Below are positions 35,422 to 43,676 of a stretch of 64,000 bases of DNA, piece by piece. Origin of the DNA: Facklamia miroungae (GTDB taxonomy: Bacteria; Bacillota; Bacilli; Lactobacillales; Aerococcaceae); assembly GCF_012396555.1 (NCBI RefSeq), contig NZ_JAAXPS010000005.1:58195-122194 (forward strand), in the 5' to 3' direction. Below the pieces are notes generated by a model, which saw only the letters and a list, made by a program, of their open reading frames with translations, had not been told where the DNA came from and searched no databases. The first letter of the stretch is position 1. Each line of letters opens with the position of its first letter. The position numbers were made by a program, and so were the translations under genes.

Positions 35422-35493
35422 ATGAAAAAAAATTTAAAATTTATACTAATGTTTCTATTGGTGATGGATATTATCGTCATTGTTGGAGGATAG
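35422..35493 (+). CDS. shp: SHP short hydrophobic pheromone precursor (23 residues)
   Basis: ATG 35422 follows AAAGGAG by 6 bases. The peptide has a basic start (MKKNLK), a hydrophobic middle and ends in MDIIVIVGG. Streptococcal SHP2 and SHP3 end in DILIIVGG and DIIIIVGG, so the expected mature pheromone here is DIIVIVGG or a slightly longer form. In those systems the precursor is exported, processed (Eep) and re-imported to bind Rgg. The gene is too short for ordinary gene finders. It lies divergent from rgg, 150 bases upstream of a five-gene operon in the same direction. Confidence 0.9.
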   Translation: MKKNLKFILMFLLVMDIIVIVGG

Positions 35494-35498
35494 AAAAT

Positions 35499-35594
35499 TT
35501 AGGTGTACACCTAAGACTTTAGACATTCTAAAGTCTTAAGAAAAATAAGGATGTCATCTTGATAAAAAATAATACCTTATTTATCCTTTAAGAC
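35499..35594 (+). promoter_or_regulatory. Competing hairpins between shp and the operon
   Basis: Three RNA structures are possible: TTAGGTGT/ACACCTAA (35499-35514), AAGACTTTAG with CTAAAGTCTT (35513-35537), and AAATAAGG (35543-35550) with CCTTATTT (35575-35582). GTCTTAA (35533-35539) may alternatively pair with TTAAGAC (35588-35594). None has a clear U tail, so this looks like an attenuation or RNA-processing region, not a simple terminator. Confidence 0.4.
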
Positions 35595-35641
35595 ATTTGG
35601 ATGTAATAGTCTATCACTATGCGTGCTTTTGGAGGTTCGAT

Positions 35642-37477
35642 GTGGAAAATCTAAAATTATTTAAAATATATAGTAATTTTGAAGAATACATAGACAGTTT
35701 TAATAATATTCGACTAAATTTTACAGAAAAAGTTCCCATTTTTGTTGATGAGGAAAGAAAAGACTTGCTTGATAGTATAAAACGATTTAGTAATGAAGAT
35801 TTTGAAAGGATTCCAATTTTTAAATGTGAGGCTGGTATTATCCTATCAGAGGAACTGGAATTTTATAAAAACAGTGATCTATTTTGTATTCAATGGTTAT
35901 ATACTGTAGGCGAGAAAAAATTTTTGAACAATTTAGTTTTAATAGGATTATATAAAGATTTTTCACAAGATAAGGCGTTAAAAATTTTAGAGTATTGCAA
36001 ACAGAATAACATAGAAGTTTATTTATTAACTGGAAGAGATTTATCTTCCTTATCCTGGATGATAGGAAAACAGTTCTTTACTCTAAAAAATAGTGAGTTA
36101 CGGAAAGCAATATTTTCACATAAAAAAATGAATGAATTTAAAGAAAAAGACTTTGATTGGGAGTTTTTTGATATAAGAAGACTTGAAAGAGAAGACATAA
36201 AAGGAGTCTTAACAAAAAAACATTGGTCCGAACTTGTATTTCATGGGCATGGGAAAGAGGATCATCTAAATTTAGCAGATTTTACTTTACATGGGTTTAA
36301 TAAAGCTCTTCCTCAAAAGGAGAAGTTTGCACCATCTTGGGGACATGTAGGACAGTCATTTTTTAAAGATGAAAAAAAAGCTATAAGAATTAGCTCTATA
36401 AATGTTGAAAAAATTTTTTTATTATCTTGTAGTAATTTCCCATTTTATGATTCTAGATTATATGATTCGAGGTTTAATTTGACACTGGATGCTATTGATG
36501 GAATGTCAAGGAATGTTGTAGCTTCTATCGGGGTACAATCGATTGATAACCCAGAATTATATGAAATTCTTGTTGAATCTGATTCTACAAATATTGGAAG
36601 AAAACTTCACAATAAATTAGAAGATGTACAACCCTTTGTTTCGATTATCAATATTGGCATTCCAAATAATTCAAAAATCTTCAAGGCAGCTGAAAAATAT
36701 AATAAGACTGCTCGATTAACTAAAATAAGTGGAATGGTGTTATCTAGACTTTCAGTATTTGCTTCATCAGGTCTTCTAAGTGGAGATCATAGTATTAGAA
36801 AATTATCAAATAATATACTGTCAGATTATATGCAAATGACACGAAGAGGTACATATGGTACAACAGAAAAAAAATACCTAGATTTTGAACAAAACTTGAT
36901 AAATAGAGTAAATCCTATTTCTAAAAAAATGGCTGAGATGATGATACAAAATCAAAGTGATGAACTTTTTGAGTTTGATAGGTACAATATTTTTCGCTCA
37001 ATAGTGGATAAAAATAGTATAGTTTCCAAAAAATGTTGCTGTGGCAGTTCAGGTGTAGAATGTTGCTATATCCCCGAAACTGAAAATTTATTCACCATAA
37101 AAACTTTTTATTGTTATAGGTGCGGTGATAAATCCACTTCAATGATTGGTATGCCAGAAGTAGAGTTTACCTGTGATAATTATGACCAAGAAAGATTAAA
37201 AATAAAATATAAAATTGTCATTACTCCTCAAAATAAAGGCGATGTTTATTTAGGTATACAATTACCTACATATGTGGAGAACTCTTCAAATCTATCAGCT
37301 GAATTAAAACGAATTCGCTTTAAAACTATTTCAACTAAAGTAATTGAAGGAGAGGTTAGTTTTGAAGAAGATACGCTCCTTCAAAGTTACTATCTTAAAC
37401 TATTTATTGTCCAAAATGGAGGAATCGCTATTAGCAGATGTTTCTTCAATTTAGTAAATGATTGTGAGGAAAAATAA
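35642..37477 (+). CDS. CHAT/peptidase-C25-like protein with Cys-rich C-terminal region
   Basis: The start is set at GTG 35642, 6 bases after GGAGG (35631-35635); an in-frame TTG at 35597 has no site. The 611-residue product has no signal peptide or membrane helix. Around residues 190-310 it shows a caspase-fold pair: SELVFHGHGKEDHLNLADF with a candidate catalytic His, and IFLLSCSNFPFYDSR with a candidate Cys, then NVVASIGVQSIDNPELYEIL. Near residues 460-500 a Cys-rich module (KKCCCGSSGVECC, then YCYRCGD) could bind zinc. It may be a protease or a scaffold. First gene of the SHP-linked operon; function unknown. Confidence 0.65.
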   Translation: MENLKLFKIYSNFEEYIDSFNNIRLNFTEKVPIFVDEERKDLLDSIKRFSNEDFERIPIFKCEAGIILSEELEFYKNSDLFCIQWLYTVGEKKFLNNLVLIGLYKDFSQDKALKILEYCKQNNIEVYLLTGRDLSSLSWMIGKQFFTLKNSELRKAIFSHKKMNEFKEKDFDWEFFDIRRLEREDIKGVLTKKHWSELVFHGHGKEDHLNLADFTLHGFNKALPQKEKFAPSWGHVGQSFFKDEKKAIRISSINVEKIFLLSCSNFPFYDSRLYDSRFNLTLDAIDGMSRNVVASIGVQSIDNPELYEILVESDSTNIGRKLHNKLEDVQPFVSIINIGIPNNSKIFKAAEKYNKTARLTKISGMVLSRLSVFASSGLLSGDHSIRKLSNNILSDYMQMTRRGTYGTTEKKYLDFEQNLINRVNPISKKMAEMMIQNQSDELFEFDRYNIFRSIVDKNSIVSKKCCCGSSGVECCYIPETENLFTIKTFYCYRCGDKSTSMIGMPEVEFTCDNYDQERLKIKYKIVITPQNKGDVYLGIQLPTYVENSSNLSAELKRIRFKTISTKVIEGEVSFEEDTLLQSYYLKLFIVQNGGIAISRCFFNLVNDCEEK

Positions 37478-37956
37478 TGGAAATTTTCTTAGGAACACCA
37501 ATTACAGGAATTATTAATACGAACTTAGCTAATCCTTTAGAAACGGAAACAAAATCTAGAATTAAAGAAATGCTATCTGACTTAAGAGCATATGGTCACA
37601 ATGTATTCTGTGCTCTTGAAGAAGAAGAGTTTGGAAGGAAAGTTGCAGACTCTATGGAATGTACATTGAGAGATTATTCATTATTGAAGCAAAGTAATGT
37701 GTATATTACTTTTCCAAATAATAGTTATGGATGTGCTGTCGAACTTGGATGGGCATCGGCACATTCAATCCCTATTGTTTTGGGGATAAACAGTAGAATC
37801 GGTTCAAAAACACCTTTGTATGAAGGTTTGCATACAACGGGTTCTCCAGTACATGTTATATACTATGATTCTGATAATGAATTTCCAAATAAGTTAGAAT
37901 GGTCAGAAATCTTAAAGTATATAGAAAAAAATATTTTTATAGGACAAATATCATGA
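37477..37956 (+). CDS. Nucleoside 2-deoxyribosyltransferase-fold hydrolase, MilB/BlsM-like
   Basis: The 159-residue protein overlaps its neighbours at both ends (TAATG with the preceding stop, ATGA with the next start), so the operon is translationally coupled. The fold is visible as MEIFLGTPITG (strand 1 with nucleotide loop), YGHNVFCALEEEEFG, the Asp in RDYSLLKQSNVYITFPNNS and CAVELGWASAHSIPIVLG with the presumed catalytic Glu. The pattern VExGWAS with a FP loop before it recalls CMP N-glycosidases MilB and BlsM of peptidyl-nucleoside antibiotic pathways, which free cytosine from CMP. Other members cleave or transfer deoxyribosyl groups, so the substrate is open. Confidence 0.7.
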   Translation: MEIFLGTPITGIINTNLANPLETETKSRIKEMLSDLRAYGHNVFCALEEEEFGRKVADSMECTLRDYSLLKQSNVYITFPNNSYGCAVELGWASAHSIPIVLGINSRIGSKTPLYEGLHTTGSPVHVIYYDSDNEFPNKLEWSEILKYIEKNIFIGQIS

Positions 37957-39073
37957 AAATTATAGCTATAACTACAAATTTTGGTTTTGGTCCATCGTCA
38001 AAACTATACTCATTATTTCGGAACTATTAAAGCAAGAATATAAAGATATTACATTTTGTGGAAAAGGTGAATCTCTAAAATTTTTTAAGAATAATTTTAG
38101 GGATAAATTAGCTTACATAGATTGTGATACTGATAAAATAGATGTTCAAAAATTTTCAGAAGTAGTGAATATTGAAAATTATGACCTTCTGATTAACGTT
38201 ATGAATTTAGATGTCCCTAAACTGCAGAAACATGCGGATTTAAAAATAAAAAGTATTTTTGTAGATAGTTTAAGTTGGATGTGGGAGGATTTACTGAATG
38301 GGATTGATGGATATGAAATTTATTTTGCACAAAATAAATTTATTGATCAAGCAAAATTACTAAAATATCAAAATGTTCAAATGATAAATCCAATCATCAA
38401 TACCGAAGGTTATAGAAAAAATAAAAATTGTAATAAAAATAAAATCCTAATAAATTTTGCTGGTATAATTACTCCATATGAAAATGATTTATTTTATAGA
38501 GAATATTTACAATTCTATTTAAAATTATTCTTAGAAATCCCCAATATTAACCAATATAAAATTATTTGTGCATGTAATACATTACAGGAAACCTGGATTA
38601 AAGAAAATAATAATTTTGACTGCACCATAACATTCAAAGTAATGACACATAAAGAATTTTTATCAGAGGCTTGTGAATCTAGTAAAATATTTTCAACACC
38701 AGGACTAACATTTTATCTCGAGAGTATGGAATTAGGTTTAAGACCATATTATCTGTTACCGTCCAATTACTCTCAAGCTTTATTGCTTGAAAAATATAGT
38801 GATAATTCTGATGATTGTATTAAACTTTCTAGCTATGGTTATGAATTGTCAACGGATAAATTGCTTCAAGAAAGTAGAGGGGTAGCTTTGGTTAGACAAG
38901 CTTTTTCTGAAATTTGTGAAAATTATTCAGAGAAAATCTTAAATGATATTTCACTTTATATCGATACGGATACTAGTGCTAAATTTAAAGAAGATTGCCC
39001 TTTAAAAAAGGAGAGCGGAGAACAAGAAGTTGTTAGAATTATGTATAAAAAAGGTTTGCTGAATGGTGGGTAA
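37953..39073 (+). pseudogene. GT-B glycosyltransferase-like gene with a one-base frameshift
   Basis: ATG 37953 (ATGA overlap with the previous stop) opens MKIIAITTNFGFGPSSK and then hits a stop after 25 codons. One extra A in the run AAAA at 38000-38003 restores a continuous 373-residue protein running through ISELLKQEYKDITFCGKGES to 39073. The restored product looks like a GT-B enzyme with a Gly-rich N-terminal loop and FAGIITPYENDLFYREYLQF plus STPGLTFYLESMELGLRPYY in the nucleotide-binding half. By context it resembles cytosylglucuronate synthases (BlsD/MilC). Either a recent mutation, a phase-variable site or a sequence error; codon quality after the shift is good. Confidence 0.65.
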
Positions 39074-39076
39074 TTT

Positions 39077-40000
39077 ATGTCTAAAAATAAAGATAATGAT
39101 TTTTCTAATATATTAATAAAAAAGATGTATAAAAAAGATTTAACTCAAATTATTTCATTAAATAATTTGGATTATGATGTTAGTGCTAGAAGAAAATTAA
39201 TTGTTTTTGATGAAACTATTAAGACCTCTCAAAAGACGGCTTTAGTTGTTGGAGGAGGATGTATTGATCGTTGTGATGCGAGTATTGAGAATCTAGCAAT
39301 AAATTTTTATTTTGATATACTTATGCCAATCAATGAAGCTATTGTAAAAAATTTAAATTGTGCAATATATGTTGACACACCTATTGAATCATGTACAAAT
39401 AATTATGAAAAAGAAAGGTGGCAAGAGTTTATTATACGTTTGGAAGTCTTTTTTACTCAATTAGCAAAACGTATAGGAATAGAAATAAAAATAATTAGAA
39501 GAGATTTATCCTATAAAATGATTGATAAAATATTAGAAAACCATAATTTTAGTGATAATGAACTAAAAGGTTTGTATGATTTAGTACCTAGTTCAAAGAA
39601 TATTGTTTTTAGACCAGAACTCTTACTTCATTTTCGAAGGTCAATTATTTCGTATTTACCAGAATTTATTTCGCAATATTTTGAAGAGAATTTTGAAGAA
39701 ATTATTGTTTGTGAAGAATTAAGTCAATGTAAAGCTATTGGTAAAGCTTGGAATATTAATAGTAATATATATCCTAAGATTTATATAGATATGCCTTCAC
39801 TCAGTTGCAGAAACCGAATGCATAGAAGTAATAATGGAAAAATTGGTATTTTTGAAAAGAATTGGAAACGAGCGGTCGATCCGTTATTTCAAGAATTTGT
39901 AAACAGAATAGAGTTAGAAGGTGTTTTTAAATCACTAAATGTTGATAATTTTTGGTCAGCAAAAGATGAGTTAGAAGGAATATGGTATGGAAAACAATAA
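39077..40000 (+). CDS. Unknown protein of the SHP-linked operon with a KMSKS-like motif
   Basis: I do not recognise this 307-residue soluble protein. It begins three bases after the previous stop. Visible features are a Gly-rich segment KTALVVGGGCIDRCDASIEN, VRPELLLHFRRSII-like basic helices near residue 180, and SCRNRMHRSNNGKIGIFEKN near residue 250, which resembles the KMSKS loop of class I aminoacyl-tRNA synthetases. No HIGH motif is obvious. A role in activating an amino acid or nucleotide for the pathway product is possible but weakly supported. It overlaps the MFS gene by 14 bases. Confidence 0.55.
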   Translation: MSKNKDNDFSNILIKKMYKKDLTQIISLNNLDYDVSARRKLIVFDETIKTSQKTALVVGGGCIDRCDASIENLAINFYFDILMPINEAIVKNLNCAIYVDTPIESCTNNYEKERWQEFIIRLEVFFTQLAKRIGIEIKIIRRDLSYKMIDKILENHNFSDNELKGLYDLVPSSKNIVFRPELLLHFRRSIISYLPEFISQYFEENFEEIIVCEELSQCKAIGKAWNINSNIYPKIYIDMPSLSCRNRMHRSNNGKIGIFEKNWKRAVDPLFQEFVNRIELEGVFKSLNVDNFWSAKDELEGIWYGKQ

Positions 40001-41213
40001 AATTTCATCGGAATTCAAATACTATCTTTATATAGTTTTTAAAAACTTACGTTTTACCAGAATAATAAATGTGATATTTATTGTTCAATTTTTAAAGTTA
40101 TCTTTAGTTCAATTTGCTTTTTTTCAATCAATCTTTCTCTTTTCGCAACTTATTTCAGAAGTTCCTTCTGGAATTCTGGGAGATGTTTTCAATAAGAAAA
40201 AAGTAGTTTTACTAGGCTTGATTATGCTAACTATTTCTCCTGTATTAACAATTTCATCGGCAGTAGTGGCAACGAAAGATTATATATATCATATTTTGAT
40301 GGCTACATTTGTATTAGAGGGAGTTGGGAATGCTTTTTTAAGCGGAGCAGATGATGCACTTTTTTTTGAAGCATTAAGGAGCGAAGGTAAGCAAGAAAAC
40401 TATGGAAAAATACGGGGGAAGCTACAGTTAATCTGTGCTTTAACTTTAGGAGGAGCAACATTTCTAGGAGGTGGACTATATAGTATTAAATTCTACTTGC
40501 CATATTTGGTACAATCTTTTACTTTATTATGTTCAATAATAATAATAATGGTTACTCCTGATAATCAGTCACTTACTGTAGAAAATCATCTTCAAAAAGA
40601 TAACCAAAAGTTTAAGGAACTATTTTCGGTTTTTCATAGAATGATAAAATCCAGCAGAATTCTGTTTATGTTTATTTTTACTACTGTTACAGTTTCTGCA
40701 ATAAATGTAGTCTTTACTTTCTTGCCAAATTATTTTTCAACAATAGGTTTTTCAAATTCTACTAATGGTGCTATTTTTATGGCTTTCAGCGTAATAGGTG
40801 GTATAGTAGCCACTCAAGCATATAAAATATCAAAAATTCGTATATCTAACTTAATGCAAATAATTTCTATGATTTTAATGGTTTCGATTGTATTCCATAT
40901 TTTACCTCATAATACTGCATTTATTATTAGTCTATTACTGCTATATATTATTATTGATATTATAGATCCTATTGTTATGGAAATGCTTCATTTGTGGGTT
41001 GATGATGAATCTAGAGCAACTATAATTTCAGGGTTATCATTTTCGATTAGTCTTGTTACAATGCTCATGAATCCTATTATTGGTGTAGGAGTTCAAATGT
41101 TTAAAATGAAAACAACTATTTTATTGATTTCAATTTTTATAATTTTGATGGTACTTATCTCATATATATTAATAGAAAAAACAAAAAAGAAAAAACAATA
41201 TAAAAACAGTTAA
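39987..41213 (+). CDS. MFS transporter of the SHP-linked operon
   Basis: The 408-residue protein has about twelve membrane segments and no signal peptide. Family features are SEVPSGILGDVFNKKKVVLL (the loop 2-3 motif A variant) and LSGADDALFFEALRSEGKQE NYGKIRG, common in drug and antibiotic exporters. It overlaps the preceding gene by 14 bases and is the last gene of the operon, so it most likely exports the product made by the enzymes and may give self-protection. The C-terminus is Lys-rich. Codons are very AT-rich, like the rest of the operon. Confidence 0.82.
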   Translation: MENNKISSEFKYYLYIVFKNLRFTRIINVIFIVQFLKLSLVQFAFFQSIFLFSQLISEVPSGILGDVFNKKKVVLLGLIMLTISPVLTISSAVVATKDYIYHILMATFVLEGVGNAFLSGADDALFFEALRSEGKQENYGKIRGKLQLICALTLGGATFLGGGLYSIKFYLPYLVQSFTLLCSIIIIMVTPDNQSLTVENHLQKDNQKFKELFSVFHRMIKSSRILFMFIFTTVTVSAINVVFTFLPNYFSTIGFSNSTNGAIFMAFSVIGGIVATQAYKISKIRISNLMQIISMILMVSIVFHILPHNTAFIISLLLLYIIIDIIDPIVMEMLHLWVDDESRATIISGLSFSISLVTMLMNPIIGVGVQMFKMKTTILLISIFIILMVLISYILIEKTKKKKQYKNS

Positions 41214-41214
41214 T

Positions 41215-41412
41215 TATGTATTTTTAGGTGACTCAAGATCTATGAAAAATCTTAAAGATAATTCAGTTGATTTGATAATAACTTCTCCGCCGTCTTTCAA
41301 TTTGGTTAATTACAATCACAATAAGCAAATTGGGCTGACGGAAACGTATAAAAACTATATTAAAAGCTTAAATCTTGTTTGGGAGAGATGTAGTCAAATT
41401 ATGTTCTCATAG
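41215..41412 (+). pseudogene. DNA methyltransferase fragment
   Basis: The frame reads FLGDSRSMKNLKDNSVDLII then TSPPSFNLVNYNHNKQIGL and stops at 41410. GDSxxxxxxxDxSVDLIxTSPP is the start of N4/N6 DNA methyltransferases (motif IV normally TSPPY). Only about 65 residues remain and the catalytic motif has Ser for Tyr. It is a scrap of a restriction-modification gene. Confidence 0.7.
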
Positions 41413-41587
41413 ATCATTTCCAGAACAAATTGTAGTGTAGATAATTTCACTCCATTGATAGGTTTACAAGAGTGCTAATGATTTTATTTTGCTATCAATA
41501 TGATATAATTAAGATATTGTTAAAAGTACGCACTTTTTAATAGTTAAATCTTTGGATAGATAATATTCGTTAAATGGGGTGTAGAAA

Positions 41588-42499
41588 TTGAAAAAGAAGT
41601 TTAGCAATATCAGTAAAATATCTGCGTTAGTAGTTATGATTATATCAGTAGTTTTTACTTTTTCAGCGTATGCCGTTTCGGGTGATCAATCAAAAGCGAG
41701 TGCGTCACTTATGATGGATCCGGACACCATGGCCAAGGTAGTGGCTCCGATGGCGGTAGTGACCTTAGCCATGGTGGCGTGGCATGCAGCTAAAATGCTC
41801 GGATGGAAGCCGGCACTGAGAATGGTTGGGTCTGGCCTAGCAATAGCCTACGTATTGGAAGAGATAGGTGTGCATACCGGTATTATTTTCGGTAGATACT
41901 ACTTCAATCCAATCATGGGTCCTAAACTAGACGTAATTCCGATTGCGGTCTTTTGTGGTTGGGTCACTCTTACTTACATAGCATGGGTCGTCACAAACCT
42001 TCTTATTGATGGTTCCCCAACGCCCACTCGACATTCGACTCCTCTGATTATTTTAAGAGCGGTAGTCGGAGCACTGGTGGTAGCAACGTTCGACTTAAAC
42101 TATGACCCGATTGCTGTGGAAAACGGATGGTGGGTATGGTTGGACGGAGGCTCGTACTTCGGTGTCCCTATCCATAACTATGTCGGGTGGTTCTTCGTTG
42201 CATTCGTGACCTATCTGGCTCACGGCTATCAGTTGCGCCGTCTACAAGCGCCATCATTGGATTCAGCTTCAGTGGGTGTTCGCAAGTTGAGCATCGCTCC
42301 TCTTGTGTTGTACGGCTTATCAGGTATTGCTTTTATGTTTATGAACTTTGCGGGGCAGTTGGGTTTAATCTCCTTTTACGCTTTCGGGATCCCATTTATT
42401 GTAGCGACCTGGAAATGGATTGAATGGTACAAGCGTACGTCTAAAGTTCCTACATCCGAAACGACTAAAAGTAGCTTGGGCGACGATTTAAATAGTTAA
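41588..42499 (+). CDS. Membrane protein of the carotenoid-biosynthesis (CruF/DUF422) family
   Basis: The 303-residue protein starts with TTG 41588 behind GGGGTG. After an AT-rich start coding for a hydrophobic segment, the codons become clearly GC-rich compared with both flanks. Seven or so membrane helices and the motifs GRYYFNPIMGPKLDVIPIAV, FDLNYDPIAVENGWWVWLDG and GVPIHNYVGWFFVAF are as in CruF-type hydratases of C50 carotenoid synthesis and other DUF422 proteins. No other carotenoid gene is nearby, so the role here is unknown. Composition suggests recent transfer from a higher-GC donor. Confidence 0.75.
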   Translation: MKKKFSNISKISALVVMIISVVFTFSAYAVSGDQSKASASLMMDPDTMAKVVAPMAVVTLAMVAWHAAKMLGWKPALRMVGSGLAIAYVLEEIGVHTGIIFGRYYFNPIMGPKLDVIPIAVFCGWVTLTYIAWVVTNLLIDGSPTPTRHSTPLIILRAVVGALVVATFDLNYDPIAVENGWWVWLDGGSYFGVPIHNYVGWFFVAFVTYLAHGYQLRRLQAPSLDSASVGVRKLSIAPLVLYGLSGIAFMFMNFAGQLGLISFYAFGIPFIVATWKWIEWYKRTSKVPTSETTKSSLGDDLNS

Positions 42500-42741
42500 A
42501 ACGCTGGAGCTCCCTAATCTCCAATTCGCAGCAAATATATTCTGAATTGCGATAAAAAAACCAGAATGAAAAAATGATATGGTATTCAACTCTAAAAATT
42601 AACATCTTTTCTATTTATCGAAGACAAAAGGCTCTGTAGTCAGTTATTTATAGTAGTGAAAGCCAGTTTTATTAATTGAAGAGAAACGACAAAAACACTG
42701 GCGTCAAAAAGAGAAACTGAGCCAAAAAATCAAAATAAGAA
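42500..42741. other. Spacer behind the CruF-like gene
   Basis: About 240 AT-rich bases in which I see no reading frame with a start signal. Confidence 0.4.
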
Positions 42742-42743
42742 GA

Positions 42744-42780
42744 TAAAAAAAGAAAAAACCAGCGTCTTGAGACGCTGGTT
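42744..42780 (-). terminator. Terminator for the leftward lipase gene
   Basis: A perfect 10-bp stem (42757-42766 with 42771-42780) has, on the bottom strand, a long U-rich tail (42756-42744). Confidence 0.85.
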
Positions 42781-42805
42781 GATAAAAGAGCATAGAGCTC
42801 TGAAC

Positions 42806-42835
42806 AAACACCCGATTTTCGAGTGTTTATTTTTA
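42806..42835 (+). terminator. Hairpin with T tail, rightward
   Basis: AAACACCCG (42806-42814) pairs with CGAGTGTTT (42820-42828) with one mismatch, followed by ATTTTTAATT. It would stop transcription entering from the left. Confidence 0.6.
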
Positions 42836-42836
42836 A

Positions 42837-43676
42837 TTAAATACGATTTTCAATCCAAGAAATAGCATCTTGAATGACTTCGTCCTTCATGTATTCATTA
42901 AATATTTCATGGAATAGTTTTCCGTAGATTTTTACTTGTTTATCTTCACTTTCAATCTCCTTAAAGAATTTAAGTGAATCTTCATAGGAAACTAATCCAT
43001 CTTTTTCTCCGTGTAAAATTAAAATAGGATCAACAAAGTCAGTAGGATGTTTCTCTAACCAATCAAGTCCTTTAGCAAGTTGTTGAGCTAATCCAATTGA
43101 ATAAGATTTTTCATTTAAAGGATCATTTTGATAATCTTCCCTTACTTCTTCGACAGAGCAAACGCCCTCACCTAGTTCATTTGGTATTCGAGTACTTGGA
43201 TCTAAGTCAGTTAGTGCAGATTTGACTGAGTTATTAAGATCTCTTGTTAAAGCACCAGAAGAAACGATACCGTTTACTTTTTGAGGATATTTTGTACCAA
43301 AAGAAGTAACTCCGAATCCACCCATACTATGTCCAATTAAGAAAATAGGAAGGTCTGGATTTTCTTTTTTAGCTAATTCTAGAACATGGTTAATGTCATC
43401 AATTAAATCATTGTAATCGTTGAAGTGAGTTCTTTCTCCTTCTGATTTACCATGACCACGATGGTCAAAACGATAAACTCCAAAGTTTGCCTCATTTAGT
43501 TTTTTAGCAACATAGTCATAGCGTCCTGAATGTTCAGCTAAACCATGAACTATAACTACCACAGCCTTCATGTCCTCAATTAAAGATTTAGAAGCGAATA
43601 ATTTTGTTCCATCAAAAGATTCTAAGGTCCAAATTTTTCCATTGTAAAGATCCTTTCTCATTGCATATTTATTCAT
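42837..43676 (-). CDS. Alpha/beta hydrolase, monoacylglycerol-lipase type
   Basis: The 279-residue cytoplasmic enzyme has the whole serine-hydrolase set: VVIVHGLAEHSGRYDYVAKK (oxyanion region), DHRGHGKSEGERTHF, the nucleophile Ser in LIGHSMGGFG, the Asp in ILHGEKDGLVS and the His in GKLFHEIFNE. This pattern is that of monoacylglycerol lipases and lysophospholipases. It probably hydrolyses short- or medium-chain monoesters. It is transcribed alone, from a start at ATG 43676 (a second Met, residue 6, could also serve). Confidence 0.9.
   Translation of the reverse strand: MNKYAMRKDLYNGKIWTLESFDGTKLFASKSLIEDMKAVVVIVHGLAEHSGRYDYVAKKLNEANFGVYRFDHRGHGKSEGERTHFNDYNDLIDDINHVLELAKKENPDLPIFLIGHSMGGFGVTSFGTKYPQKVNGIVSSGALTRDLNNSVKSALTDLDPSTRIPNELGEGVCSVEEVREDYQNDPLNEKSYSIGLAQQLAKGLDWLEKHPTDFVDPILILHGEKDGLVSYEDSLKFFKEIESEDKQVKIYGKLFHEIFNEYMKDEVIQDAISWIENRI

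Noticed and set aside
37953..38165. Programmed ribosomal frameshift in the glycosyltransferase gene
   Set aside because: There is no X-XXY-YYZ slippery sequence with a following pseudoknot; AAAAC alone fits a simple base loss.
35642..41213. Radical-SAM RiPP cluster of the kind often linked to Rgg/SHP
   Set aside because: No CxxxCxxC radical-SAM protein and no precursor peptide other than shp is present.
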